Numbered from the stretch's first letter, positions 12,991 through 24,416 are shown. The stretch: DNA of 64,000 nucleotides from Torreya grandis (GCA_037957365.1 JARHVA010002126.1:690001-754000); one strand, 5' to 3'. Numbers and translations: made by a program. The notes: generated from the sequence alone by a model not told the origin.

Positions 12991-13190
12991 GTAAGATTTA
13001 AAGCCATTCAGTTTAGCTGTTAATTAAAGAGTAGATGATATAGATCATTTATGTCATTTGGTGGTAGAATCTTTCTAATTTTTAGCTCTATCATTTGATA
13101 CTACCATTCGACATTGTCATATGGTATTTCCATTCAACACTATCATTTGGCATTGTCAGAAGTCTAAAGATATTATCATTCAGCACTATC
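12680..13190. repeat. Degenerate short tandem motif RTCATTYRRTT
   Basis: Many copies of TCATTCAATT, TCATTCAGTT, TCATTTGGTT, TCATTTGGCATT and CCATTCRACA follow one another at 11-25 base spacing. On the right arm of the foldback they appear reverse-complemented (AACCAAATGGCATAACCGAAT), and they resume in the forward sense at 13,050-13,190. Confidence 0.65.
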
Positions 13191-13258
13191 ATTCACTTCT
13201 ATGGTCCTCTAGTTCTGGTTCTGCTTGTTGGATTATTTGATATTAGGGGGTGGTTATA

Positions 13259-13262
<4 letters not shown>

Positions 13263-13321
<59 letters not shown>
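13263..13321. repeat. (TG)n microsatellite
   Basis: About 29 TG units. Confidence 0.97.
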
Positions 13322-13322
<1 letters not shown>

Positions 13323-13539
13323 TGAATTAAAGTGTAATATTATATATTATTTTAAATGGTTAGTGATTTGACCCCCAAAATAATTTATATCCCTAAAATA
13401 TTGGTGATTTGGTCCCATTACCAACCTTGAAAAATCACCAAAACCAAAATTTAAAAATTGGAATATTCATAAATTAATGAATATTCACCACTAAAATGTA
13501 CCTTGATTCTAATCTCTATGTAAGTATGAACTCAATCAA

Positions 13540-15950
13540 AGGCATCCTTGAGATTATGTGAAGATAATAGTTCCTTTTTCTTCAACTTTGGAGTAAGCTC
13601 ATTCCATCTACACCCACAAGCTTTGAATGTATATTATCCTATGGTAGTTAACAATCCCAAGTAATAGTTTTGAGATTCTACTTGTTTCATTACAAATTAG
13701 CAAGCTACTTCATTTATTTCATTAAATAAATCCATTTGTGTACTCCACCTCAAGCTCGATATATTCTCCTCTTATCATCAAATTTGATTATTTTTATTTT
13801 CACTTGTAGTCTGTTATTTCTTAAACCTTGTTATTATCATGTACCAAAAATGAAGAAAAAATGTTGAGCAAGACATCTCTTGCATATAAATTAGGGTTCT
13901 ATTCTACATTATGTTGTATATCATAATTATTCAAATAGAATTCACATAATTGAGCCTATTATTAATGGGTAATACCATTATACATATTAAATAAAGACTA
14001 AGGATCTATTACCATTCGTGGAAGATCACAATATACTCTTTAAAACTAAAATTTCAACCATTGTTCTTCAAGGTAAATAGAGTAAACCCAGGTAGGTGGC
14101 TGACATCTCAATAATAGATCTTTTAACCAAGCTAACTCTTTAAATTTTGTTTCTAGTTTCTTGATTTGCTATGCATCTCTTTGAGCTTTATTTTTCAATT
14201 CTATGTTTTCTTTATTCAACTAGCTACAATGTTTGAACCAATTTAACTATGCAATTTGGAACTATTCATTTCCTTGTAGATACATTTCAAAGAAAATAAA
14301 TATTGAGTTAGGTTTATCTATCTATGTATAAGTACATGAAATAGATATTTGAATAACATGAATGGATCTTATTTGGTCACTAGTTGTGCTATGGCAATAG
14401 GTTGAGACTCAGTCAGTAAAATAAGGTCTTATAGTTGTGAAGTGACTTGTGCTAATGTATCAAATTTATTACCTTATTCAAGCATCCACATTTTCCTCCA
14501 TATTAATTTAATTTTCCTCAGTGCTTGCTATAGGGTTTACAATTCTCCTTGAGATGATGTTGTACGAATCTCATATCCCTTGTCTTTATTTTATTCAGGT
14601 AGTTATTCATTTCTTTCAACCGACTTCTATTCATCACTTGCTTTAATAAATTTCTCTTACTTTTTCTCTTCATTCGATTGTAAAGGGTTTGAACTAAAGG
14701 AAGAATAACCTTCTTCATCACTGATACTATCCAAACAAACATAAATTTATTCAATTTTATTTTTAGATGAGTTCTTGTTGATATTGAGTATCGTAAGAAA
14801 GGAGGAGATATGATTTTTATGTAGTTTCCCCCTTGGTTTGTGTGACCATCTTCTATATACTTGAGGAATTTTGGGCTTCTTAGTTGTTTAGGGTTTGGAG
14901 GGGCTACTTATTCATCAAATGAAAAATGTGGAAAAATCAATATTCTCCTATTCTTTATTACCCTTGTCTCTCCTACTACCTCTACTATAGGTTCATTTAC
15001 TACATGAGTTTCATTTTATTCATTTTCTTGAGATTCCTCCTCAACTTCACCTTTTTCTTCAACTTCCTTCTCTTATTAATCCACTTACTCTTCATCACTT
15101 GCTTCTATTTCCTCTTCAACATTTTATTCTTCTTCATATTCTTATTCATATTGAAACTACATAAATTCTTTCCAAGTTACATTGGATCTTTATCTACTTT
15201 AAAGGCTATCTTCAATAATGAGTTGTATTAAGCAATGATGGGACAAAGTTTTAGGGTTGCCTCTCTGATATTCCTTTGCCATTTTCTTCAGCATGTTTAA
15301 TATAAAAATTAACACATTTATTCTAATTTTATGCCTTAGGTGATTAATAAACTTAAAATTTACACTATATAACATATAATGTCTTCCTTCATAAGTGAAA
15401 TACTTTAGAATGAGCATAACATCTTTTTCTCATACCTATGGTAGAGATAGACATTTGGTACCCTATTTTAAGAAGCTTAATTTATCATGACCTTCTCATA
15501 AGGTTACCATTTCTTCCCATAGATCTATTTAGGGTAGGCCATTAATTCTACTCAAAGATCTTTCAGTTACCTATATTTACAACCCTTTGATAGTGGCTTT
15601 GTTATTTTCAAATGAACTAGTAAATTCCTGTAATATTTATTGTTCAAACCCTATTAGTTTTTCAAAATAGGCTAACCACCCTATATTCTTAAGTAGGAAG
15701 GTAATGTCTTGCTACTCCAAGAGTGGTGTCAAGTTGGTAGGCTACCTTTTAACACAATATCCTTCAATGGTGGTTCAAATTATCTTGTATAATGATTAGG
15801 AGGTCTTTGTTTCTGATTTCATGGGATATGAATGTTTTTAAAGATAACCTTGTATTTGATTTTTTAATATTTCAACAATGTTTATCATGTAATGTCTCAA
15901 GGCATATGGCTAACATGTTATTTATGGAAAAAATCTTGCCCCAATTGACA
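13540..15950 (-). pseudogene. Element J ORF relic: plant retroelement N-terminal protein with acidic and coiled-coil parts
   Basis: On the minus strand from about 15,730 the frames read LKNIGWLAYFEKLIGFEQ, EFTSSFENNKATIKGL and YEGRHYMLYSVNFKFINHLR (within the open part 15,417-15,199). These are followed by KTLSHHCLIQLIIEDSL. The pattern (G-F-[DE]..., F-E-N-G-x-A-T-[IV]-x-G, then Y-E-G-R-...-F-x-x-L-x-H-x-R, then SHH-GLI) matches a protein I know from the 5' part of plant gypsy-like elements; I cannot name its domain with certainty. A Lys/Glu-rich stretch follows (15,150-14,940; pyrimidine-rich on the plus strand), then an acidic piece near 14,730 and a probable coiled coil NKENIELKNKAQRDA / IKKLETKFKELAWLKDLLL at 14,240-14,100. 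Stops, mostly TAG, and frame changes break it. Confidence 0.5.
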
Positions 15951-16079
15951 TATAACTTGATCTTGAGTGAAGTAAAATTTAATGGTATGTGTAGGAGGGT
16001 AGGGAATAATCTCATGGGGACATCGGATTGGTGGTGAGATGGGGAAAAAGGTTTTGATGTGACCACTATGGCAAAATGG

Positions 16080-17208
16080 TATTTAAACTAGCATGGGTTA
16101 TGCCTATAGTAATCATTTAGAAATCATCCAACATGATGATTGTATATACTATAACTAACAATAATTAATTAATGATTTACCTTGAAAAATAAAAGTGAAT
16201 AATTATGATCATTAGATGGGTTACATCATCATATGGATGTGTTCATATGTCGATACAATGAAGTAAAGTGGGATGTTGTGGAGATGGGTTTTGATATTAT
16301 GATGGAAGCATATGGATTTTATGTGATTTTCAATCTACCATATGTGTCATCGAATAAATTGGTTGAGGTGGACATTCATGGCTACTACTACATCATATAC
16401 TAGACTAAAGGAGATATATACTACTACCAATCATGGATGAAGATAACTAGTATAGGAATAAGATGCAATGCAAGGTTTTGAGGGTTAAAGTAGTAGAACA
16501 AAAACAAATTATTAAATCTCAACTTTCCTCAGGAGAACTAGATGAATTTGCATCATCATATAGTAGGTGATTTTCATATGAAAGCAACTCATTCTTATGG
16601 CCTAGAGATGTAATTTGTCCTCAATAAGGGTGAATAGATTGACAATGGAAACTGCCATCTAGTTGCCTAAAAAATAATCATTATAAATATGAATAACACA
16701 ACCTATTAACTAACCGTAGTAATGGGAGACACATTCGGTTTCTCAATTGTTTAATTGATAGTATAGAAGGTACATCCTAGAGCACATAATATGGATATTA
16801 TAGCATAGAATTTGCATCCTATAACACAAAATTTACATCTCGTATTAATGGAAAAATCTACATAGGAAGGGAAAAAATAGGTGTTTGAATTTACAAGGGG
16901 GATGATACAAAAGGATATAAAAAGTACATGTTTATTACTTTGATGAATTTTCATGTGCATGCTTTTTTTTTTTTTTTTTTTTGGTATTTTGCCTACCATA
17001 ATCTACATAGGGTTAGTATAGATTGCAATTTTTTGGATTTTTACTACTATAACCTTACATAAAGAAAATAAATTATGTATATAGTAAGAAATTTTGAGCT
17101 AGAAAGTGGTGAATTTCTAAGATAGAAATCAATAATTATTTAATTTAGGAATGCAAAAAAAAGCAAAAGAGATTGTCAATCTATGGATATTTGAAGTGTG
17201 TGACACCT
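16080..17208. other. 5' internal noncoding region of element J
   Basis: No coding signal. It lies between the ORF relic and the primer site, with a poly(T) run of 18 at 16,965-16,982. Three near-copies of the type GCATCCTATARCACAAAAT occur at 16,770-16,840. Open frames here are unsupported. Confidence 0.5.
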
Positions 17209-17226
17209 CCCCTAAAAATAAAACCA
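17209..17226 (-). promoter_or_regulatory. Primer-binding site of element J (decayed tRNA-Asp type)
   Basis: Minus strand TGGTTTTATTTTTAGGGG, four bases downstream of the 5' LTR end and followed by AGGTGTCACA. The usual Athila/Tat primer site is TGGCGCCGTTGCCGGGGA. Nearly every difference is a C to T or G to A change at former CpG or CHG positions, so this reads as that site after deamination. Confidence 0.65.
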
Positions 17227-17340
17227 AAATTATGAGCATAATTTTACCACCAATTAAATTTGATAACCTTATACAATTTCACCTATGCTCAAAGGATGAA
17301 GCAACAACTTGATGCATAAAAAAACTACTTCATTGAATAA

Positions 17341-17887
17341 AGAAGAAAAGGAAATATTATGTTAAAGATTTTAAAATATGAAGTTTTGATACAAGAGATA
17401 GGCTCATCCTCAAGTGAGAAACAAATATAAAAGAATAACCACAAATGATTCACCATAAATATGAATAAGACAAGAAAAACTAGGTCGACTGGTATAGAGA
17501 AAATGCATAGTGGAAAGCAAAAAAAATATTCCTTATTCTTTATTCCTCAAGAAATGAATGCTTTATTCCTAAAGAGATGAATAATGGGTTTGTATTTGGT
17601 GCTAAGCTTCCAACCCTCATCTCTATTAAGATTATTAGGGTTTTTCTCAATTTCAATAGCTTCATGTATCCTCCTCTATAAAAACTCATATTTTGTGATG
17701 ACATTAATTGTGTCAATGCAAATGTGATGCCAAATGATTAGAGAATGTTTTGCAATGGCTGATTTTTTAATATGATTATGTGTAAGATCAATCTAATGTT
17801 CCTTTATTTGAACCTGAATGGAGTATCTAGTTTCACCAACATAAAATTTTCCACCTTCATTAATTATTTTCTACATAATCATGAATT
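17341..17887 (-). mobile_element. 5'-truncated Penelope-like retroelement with GIY-YIG endonuclease relic
   Basis: On the minus strand a mostly open frame (about 17,880 to 17,590) reads GGKFYVGETRYSIQVQIKEH, then KKSAIAKHSLIIWHHI, then RRIHEAIEIEKNPNNLNRDE and GWKLSTKY. This is the C-terminal GIY-YIG endonuclease of EN(+) Penelope-like elements. It has the YIGET core, the [RK]-x-KEH helix, SA(I/V)A-x-H, the EA-x-EI glutamate helix and the NxNRDxGxxL ending. The first (GIY and cysteine) part is worn, the catalytic arginine position shows Gln, and two TAG stops interrupt it. The reverse transcriptase is absent: the fragment begins just upstream of the endonuclease, as expected of a 5'-truncated insertion. 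It lies inside the J 5' LTR; the other LTR lacks it. Flanks CTTCATTGAATAA (17,328-17,340) and CTTCATTAATTAT (17,888-17,900) are a likely degenerate target duplication. Confidence 0.8.
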
Positions 17888-18938
17888 CTTCATTAATTAT
17901 CAACCTAGGGGCATTTTAGCTTGATAAGGTGATATCATTATATGTGCACACTTCACTCACTTGTTGATTGTATCAATTGCATAGAGGCACACTTGCATAA
18001 AGAAAATTGTATACATGTAAATTAATTGAAATTAAATCACACTTGTATGAATGAAATAAATAGAATTGAATGAAAATAAATGTTTTGGAAGCTTCCTTAA
18101 GAAATTAATATGCATTCAAAATACTGAAATCTTCTATGATACTCAAATCAAATATATAGAATTAAATAATGGAAATGAATACTTGGAAATTGAATCTACT
18201 TAGCTACTCTAACAATACAGTATCTTCCCTACACGTTCTCCAAAGGGTACCCTCCTAATTTGGTCTTGAGATCCAATCTTTCCCTTGGAATTAAAACAAG
18301 TTTACTATAAACTGTTAAATTTATTCATATCTTGTAGCAATTAAACATTGTTATAGTAATATTATAATGACTAAAATGATATTACTTGGTCATACTTAGA
18401 TTATCTAAATTATTCCTATATTATTTATGCCCCTAGCATCCATCTCTATTCAAATATATATAAAGAGGCTACAGTTAATTATTTAATAAGAAATTACAAC
18501 TTGAGAATATTCATTTATGGAGAATGTAGCCAAAAATGGTTGTAAGATAGGAAAAAAGGTGGTGTTGTTGGTAAGTTATAAATAGATAAATGTGGTCTAA
18601 TAGGAATTATTGATGTTATAACTCCTCCTTATCATGCATGCCTATATAGGGCCATGTGTGCTTGTTCTCCAATCTTGGTTATTTGGACCAAGATCAATGA
18701 AAAGGTTGGACATTACAACTCGTGCATGCTTAGGAAAGCTATAAGAAGTTATTCATATTTATTATGGTCATTCTTAGTCAATTCATATTGATAACCTATT
18801 GGTTACATGTCATTAATTCCTTGTATGTAATATGGTGTTACATCCATGTATATCAAAACTTCATCTCATTTCTATAGGGCATAACCTTCCAATTGTGCCG
18901 CATGTAGATTCTATCACTCAAGTTACTCAACACATAAT

Positions 18939-18943
18939 ATGAG
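18939..18943. repeat. Target-site duplication ATGAG (left), element I
   Basis: Matches ATGAG at 24,163-24,167 exactly; the J LTR continues on the far side of the second copy. Confidence 0.9.
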
Positions 18944-20374
18944 TGATCTCTAGGTTAATTTTGAAAATGTCCTATATTAGACTAAAACCTACACCATCAT
19001 GTAGGGCCCGTTGAGACCTTTCCAATGGTATGCAGAATGTGAAAAATGGAGCTCGTATGCTCCTTGTGTAGCTAGTCAAAATTCTAGTCAAGATGGTCAA
19101 CATTAGTCAAAGATGGTCAAAATGTAGAAAATGAATATTATGGAACAATTTGAAATTAGTTCCATATCATAGAGATAATTTTAATCTTTCCATTACATTT
19201 TATGGTTCAAAAAATGGAGTATGTATGTGCAATTTATAGCCAATCAAAGTTGCAATCAAACCTGGTCAGTAGGATGACGTGACAGAAATGTGGACCAATT
19301 AAATGATGGCACATGGACAAATCAGCATAGGACATGTGGGAAAATTTTAAAGTGACATGTGGCATAGATATGGGGTCATTTTAAAATCTTTAAATATTAA
19401 AATGTGGAAATATTTCCACATGCATGGATAAAGATAAGTTTATCATCCCCATTTATGTGGGATATCGATAAAACACTAAAATGTTGCCTATGGGATTCGA
19501 ACCCTACCAAATTTGGTAAAAAAATAAAATCCCCACTATTGAAATTATGGGTATCAAGTACTATATAAATTTCATAAAATTGTATTTGAAGCAATGTATT
19601 TTTTTGTGAAGACAATGCAGGCTTAAGGAATAGTCTTTAATTTTCCTTAGTTTTGAGGTATTGAGAGGCATTTCCAAAACTTGGAGTAAACTAGAGATTT
19701 ATTTTATACTATGAGCTAGTTACAAAAATATGTGGAGTGTCAATATTTAATTCTATTTGATTCACTTTTTAATGCCTTAAAGTGAAGTATTGTAGATTGT
19801 GTAAAGTCCAATATAGAGACCAGTATGCATATATTCCAAGTTTTGAAACACTTGGAGAGATTTCCACTTCTCGATGTAAACTAGGGATTTATCCTAAACT
19901 TTGAGATTATTTTAATAGTATTTTGAAATCCTTGTGATTATTTTTAAGACTATTTTATAATTCCATATTCAATACTTTTTTGTGAAAATCCACATGATTA
20001 CGAGATTGTATTGTCAACAGAGGATTGGAAGATCTGTTCATGGTCTGGAGCTTTCAAGATTTCAAATATATTGTAAAAATTATAAGTAATATTAGAATAT
20101 CCATTTGAAAATAGTAAGGGTAGGCCATGTACTCACTTTTTAAGGAAATGGATCATTTCTTACTATAATTGAACCTGAAGACATAGGCATTTGCCGAACT
20201 CTATAATCCCCTCTTGTGCAATGTGGATATATGTGTCTCGTGGTGCGTATTTTATTGAATTGATTTTATTGAATTTGATTGTTGTATGGATTAATATTAA
20301 ATGTTAATTAATTTCCTATAAGGATCCAAGGTAAACACTTTTGTGCACTAAATCAATGTTGAGTTTGTCGATTA
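18944..20374 (+). repeat. 5' LTR of element I
   Basis: 1,431 bp, begins TGATCTCTAGG and ends GATTA (3' partner ends GATCA, so the original terminus was CA). It is collinear with 22,760-24,162, sharing TCATGTAGGGC, CTCGTATGCTCCTT, TTGGTCAACATTAGTCAAAG-like and GGTAAACACT landmarks. Confidence 0.88.
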
Positions 20375-20378
20375 GATT

Positions 20379-20391
20379 TGGTATTAGAGTG
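20379..20391 (+). promoter_or_regulatory. Primer-binding site of element I (initiator tRNA-Met type)
   Basis: TGGTATTAGAGTG, four bases after the LTR end. The classical site is TGGTATCAGAGC; the C to T change fits deamination. Confidence 0.75.
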
Positions 20392-20521
20392 ATTAGTATG
20401 TTGGGTTAGCTTCTGATTATGTGGATTTGATATCAGTTGAGTTTATTTTAGTTGATAGTATTATTGTAGACTATTTGGGCCTATTAATATTCCAATTGTA
20501 GTGTGTAGTTTATGGAATTAG

Positions 20522-21560
20522 GTTATTTTCAAGGAACAAAAAGCCATAGGTAAAGTGTCGAAAAGAGAGAGGCTTAATGAAATTGAAGAAATTAATCAAC
20601 AGATTAAAGAAGAGAATGCTTTACTGAGAGCTCATTTTTACTCCTTGAAAGATGAGATTACCCACTTAAAATCAGAGCTACAATCCAAGGATGAGTTCTT
20701 GGCACAGATGTAAGATAAAGAAAAACATTGTCTTCATCAATTACCTTCCACTACAGATGTATGCACTATGAATGATGAGTGCACTATAAGTTATTCATCT
20801 AGTAATTCCTTTCATTTAATTTTAGATATTGCTTTTGGTAGTTTTGAGAAACACACACTAAGGGCATTGGGTCTAAAATGTTATTAGAAATGGGATTTAA
20901 TGGAAGGGACCTTGGAAAGAATGGCCAAGGTATTACTAACCCAATACAAGTAGAGCATAGACCTTACCATGAAATATTGGGTTATGCTAGTGAGAAAATG
21001 GATATTGGAGAGAATTCTTCCATTTTTGAAAGAGGACAAGCTTCTGATAACCAAGATCTGAGGCCACTAGCAGAGTAGAATTCCTCCCTACAAAGGAATG
21101 ATGAGCAGTGTAAGAAATTAGGTAAAAGAGGTATTGAAATTACACCTCCTCATTCTTACACTAGAAAAAGAACCAATAGGAATATGAATTTCAAGACTTC
21201 TATTTTATTTTTACCATATAATAAATTTAGTTTCAATATTCAGAAGGTGTTGCATTCTTTTCCTTTTATGTTTTACGGATTGAAAACCATTGTGTTGCAT
21301 ATTGTTGGAAAAGACAAGCTTTGCTAAAGTAGCTTACAGATGCAAAATACCATTCTCATACTAGAAAAGCAACAAATGGAAAATGAGTGACCTCACCTAA
21401 GAAGAGTGATGTTTGCACACATTATCACATGAGTGGATATCAAGTTGAGTAGTGTTGGAAACTCTAACCATCCCACCATCCTAAAAATGGTAAGAATAAG
21501 ATGGTTTATAAAATTATTGATAAAGTTTTTGTTTAATCAACCCATACAAATGTTAGTAAA
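20522..21560 (+). pseudogene. Element I gag-like protein: coiled coil - G-patch - CCHC
   Basis: Frame 2 from 20,522 gives a basic start then a long charged heptad-like helix (ERLNEIEEINQQIKEENALL, DEITHLKSELQSKDEFLAQM). A TAA and a shift to frame 1 near 20,855 follow. Next, at 20,860-21,000, comes KGIGSKMLLEMGFNGRDLGK, NGQGITNPIQVEHRPYHEIL and GYA. This is a near-canonical G-patch: G-x2-L/M-L-x-x-M-G-x-x-x-x-x-LG-x-x-x-QG, then P-I and RP...LGY. After a variable part, frame 3 at 21,408-21,470 reads VCTHYHMSGYQVE, a stop, then CWKLYPSHHPK. That is a CCHC knuckle of the retroviral type with Cys2 and His replaced by Tyr. A G-patch is an RNA-binding module known near retroviral and retroelement proteases; its place before the knuckle, with no protease seen, is unusual. 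The gene is dead (stops, two frame changes). Confidence 0.7.
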
Positions 21561-22759
21561 TCCACTAAAAAAAATAAACACCCTAAACAATAAAATCTGA
21601 TAAAGAGGGTTAGTAAATAGTTTCTTAATTTCACGTTGTCATGATTAGTGGATTAATGGTTCAAAGCATTATTGGGATTCATATTGTATGTTGACAAAGG
21701 ACATTTACCCATGCTTTGATATATGCATTTTGGAGATACTATAGTGGGAACACTTTGAGATAGGTTTATCATGCAAAGTTTTTAATTCTCACACTTGTAT
21801 TTGAAAATCTCTATTTTTGGAATCTCTAGTATTAGCTTTATGAGTTTATTATTGAATTATCTAACTCAATGATCAGCTTGGGGAATTGATAGCAATATAT
21901 AGGTTGTTGGAAATGATTCAATTTTCCTATAGTATTTGTTTCAGAATAACTTCTATTCTAGGATGCATGTATTTGTGGCATGTGTATAATTAGATGCATT
22001 TGTAAGACCCTATTGGGCAATGTTTGAAATGCTAGACATTATACACTATTTATTATTTCCATAGTGTTTTAGCATAGTAAGACCCATGTTTGGGTAGTGT
22101 ATTGTGACATGGTCACAACAATTAATGTATTTTGTTTACATTAAAAAACTTGTCTTGTAGTTATCTTAGTGATTGTTGTATTGTTTGGTAGTTCACCCCT
22201 TACAAGATGTGACAGTGAGAAGACAATTTGATATATTGCAACCTTATTAGTAGTTGTAGGATTCAGTATAATTCATGCCTTGTTTTTAGGATTATTACAT
22301 TTTTTATTTATGAATCATATTTTACCACTATTATTTCTATGTTATGATTTGGGTTCTATACTTGATATGTTACAAAACACCATTTAGTAGTAGTAGTAGA
22401 GGAGATAACTAGGCTTATCATTGTAGAAACTCTTATGAAGCCATGAAGTAGAGGAAGCCATCATATTCTAATTTTGTGTAGAGTTTATTGATGGTTGTAT
22501 AATAGTAGTAGAATTGTGGAAGATGTGATCAATCAGTTATTCCAAGTAGATGCAGTTGTAAAACTTGAGTAGACTGATAAAGACCCATCAAAATTCTTAA
22601 GAACTGACTGGCATTTTAGAAGATCAGTATAGCTTTCAATTGTGAAGTAACATTTTTGGAGACCATAGAGTCCACTATAAAGACCTTCATGAGACAATAT
22701 TAAGTACCAGATCTAGTACCAACTTTTGGTGGACCAAAAGCCTTCTCAATAGGGAGGAT
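21561..22759 (+). other. Element I 3' internal region, largely noncoding
   Basis: No polymerase motif was recognised. Near 21,645-21,720 one frame reads WDSYCMLTKD, faintly like the D-S-G-x-S-x-H-M-T start of a copia-type protease, but the resemblance is too short to call. The end AATAGGGAGGA (22,749-22,759) is the polypurine tract directly before the 3' LTR. Confidence 0.5.
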
Positions 22760-24162
22760 TGATCTAGAGGTTAATTTAGAAAAGGTCCCAAATTAAATTG
22801 AAACATACACCATCATGTAGGGCTCATTGAGACCTTTATAATGGTATGAAAAATGCAAAAAATGGATCTCGTATGCTCCTTATGCAGCTGGTCAAAGTTC
22901 TAGTCAAGTTGGTCAACATTAGTCAAAGATAGTCAAAATACAAAAAATGAATATTATATAAAAATCTTAAATTAGTTCCATTGTGTAGAGATCATCACAA
23001 GAATTTTGACACATTTTAAGGTTCAAAAAATGGAGTTCATATGTACAAGTTATGGCCAATCAAAGTTATGGTCAAACTTGGTCAACAATATCATGTGGGA
23101 GAAACATGGACCAATTGAATGATGGCACATGGACAAATCAGCATATGGGAAATGTGGGAAAATTTTAAAGTAACACATGGCATAGATATGGGTTCATTTA
23201 AAATATTTAAATATTAAAATGCAGATCTATTTCCACATGCACGGATAAAGATAAGTTTATCATCCCCTTTTATGTGGGATATGGATAAAGCACTAAAATG
23301 TTGCCTATGGTATTCAAACCTTGCCAAATTTGGTAAAAATATAAGTGACCCACCATTGAACCCATAGGTATCAAACACTATATAAAGTGCAGCAAATTAT
23401 GTTTGAAGTAATGTATTTTTCCGTGAAGACAATGCAGGGTTAAGGACTAGTCTTCACTCTTACTTAGTTTTAAGGTAATGTGAGGCATTTATAGACTTTA
23501 GAGTAAACTATACATTTTTTCTAAACTCTAAGATGGTTATGTGGATTGGCAGTATTTAAGGCCATTTGATGCACTTTTTAATGCCTCAAAGTGAAGCATT
23601 GTAGATTGTGTAAAGTCTAATATAGAGAACAGTTTGCATATATTCCAAGTTTTGAAGCACTTGGAGAGATTTCCACTTCTTGGTGTAAACTAGGGATTTT
23701 TCCTAGACTCTAAGATTATTTCAAAAGTCCCTATGATCATTTTTTTAAGACCATTTTATAATTCTATATTCAAGGTTTTTTGGTGAAAATCCACACGATT
23801 ATGAGATAGTATTGTCAGCAGAGGATTGAAAGATCTGTTCATGCTTCAAAGCTTTCAAGATTTCAGATATATTATCAAAATTATAAGTGGTATCAAAATA
23901 TCCATTTTAAAATTATGAGGGTAGGCCATGTACTCACTTTTCAAGGAAATGGATCAGTAAACCTAGAGATGTAGGCATTTGCCAAACTCTATAATCAACT
24001 CTTGTGTAGTGTGGAGATGTGCTTGTCATGGTGTGTATTTTATTGCATTAATTTATTTAATTTAACTTTTTGATAGATTAATATTCGGTGTTAAATTAAT
24101 TGCCTATAAGGAACCAAGGTAAACACTCTTGTGCGCTAAATCAATGTAGAGTTTACAGATCA
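22760..24162 (+). repeat. 3' LTR of element I
   Basis: 1,403 bp, begins TGATCTAGAGG after the purine tract and ends GATCA before ATGAG. Confidence 0.88.
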
Positions 24163-24247
24163 ATGAGAAGTAAGAGCATCATAATAAAGGGTAGCATATT
24201 CAAATTTAATCACAAGATAGAAAATAACTTGATTTTCGTAAACACAG

Positions 24248-24296
<49 letters not shown>

Positions 24297-24411
24297 TGAG
24301 TAGAGTATTTAAAATAAGGAAATGTACAAGTCATACAAGAAACGTTGGCATGTAGAGGCTAAAAATGTTTATGGGTAGAGGTTCAAATTATGTCATTTAT
24401 ATTGATCATCA
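24163..24411 (-). repeat. 5' LTR of element J, proximal part
   Basis: Continues the J LTR after element I (matches 11,890-12,147, including TATTTAAAATAAGGAAAT and the TAGAGG..AAA landmarks). Contains (AT) of about 22 units at 24,252-24,294. Ends GATCATCA, followed by CTAGT at 24,412-24,416. Confidence 0.75.
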
Positions 24412-24416
24412 CTAGT

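Larger units (their letters stand above)
17231..18943 (-). repeat. 5' LTR of element J, distal part (contains Penelope-like insertion)
   Basis: Collinear with 10,383-11,510 of the 3' LTR except for the 547-bp insertion. The LTR is cut at 18,943, where element I enters, and resumes at 24,163. Confidence 0.75.
18944..24162 (+). mobile_element. Element I: complete LTR retroelement encoding coiled coil, G-patch and zinc knuckle, no polymerase
   Basis: LTRs at 18,944-20,374 and 22,760-24,162 bound a 2.4-kb interior. The element is flanked by ATGAG duplications and interrupts the 5' LTR of element J, whose two halves rejoin on either side. It has an initiator-Met-type primer site after the 5' LTR and a purine tract before the 3' LTR. 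The only coding relic is a gag-like protein (20,522-21,560). No reverse transcriptase or integrase motifs were found in the remaining 1.2 kb. It therefore looks like a nonautonomous element mobilised in trans. Confidence 0.88.

Noticed and set aside
16751..16999. Minus-strand ORF beginning with a Lys run
   Set aside because: The Lys run is the poly(T) tract on the other strand; the rest is repetitive A/T-rich sequence.
21640..21900. Copia-type protease / pre-integrase start in element I
   Set aside because: Only a handful of residues (WDSYCMLTKD) fit, with stops around; too weak to call.
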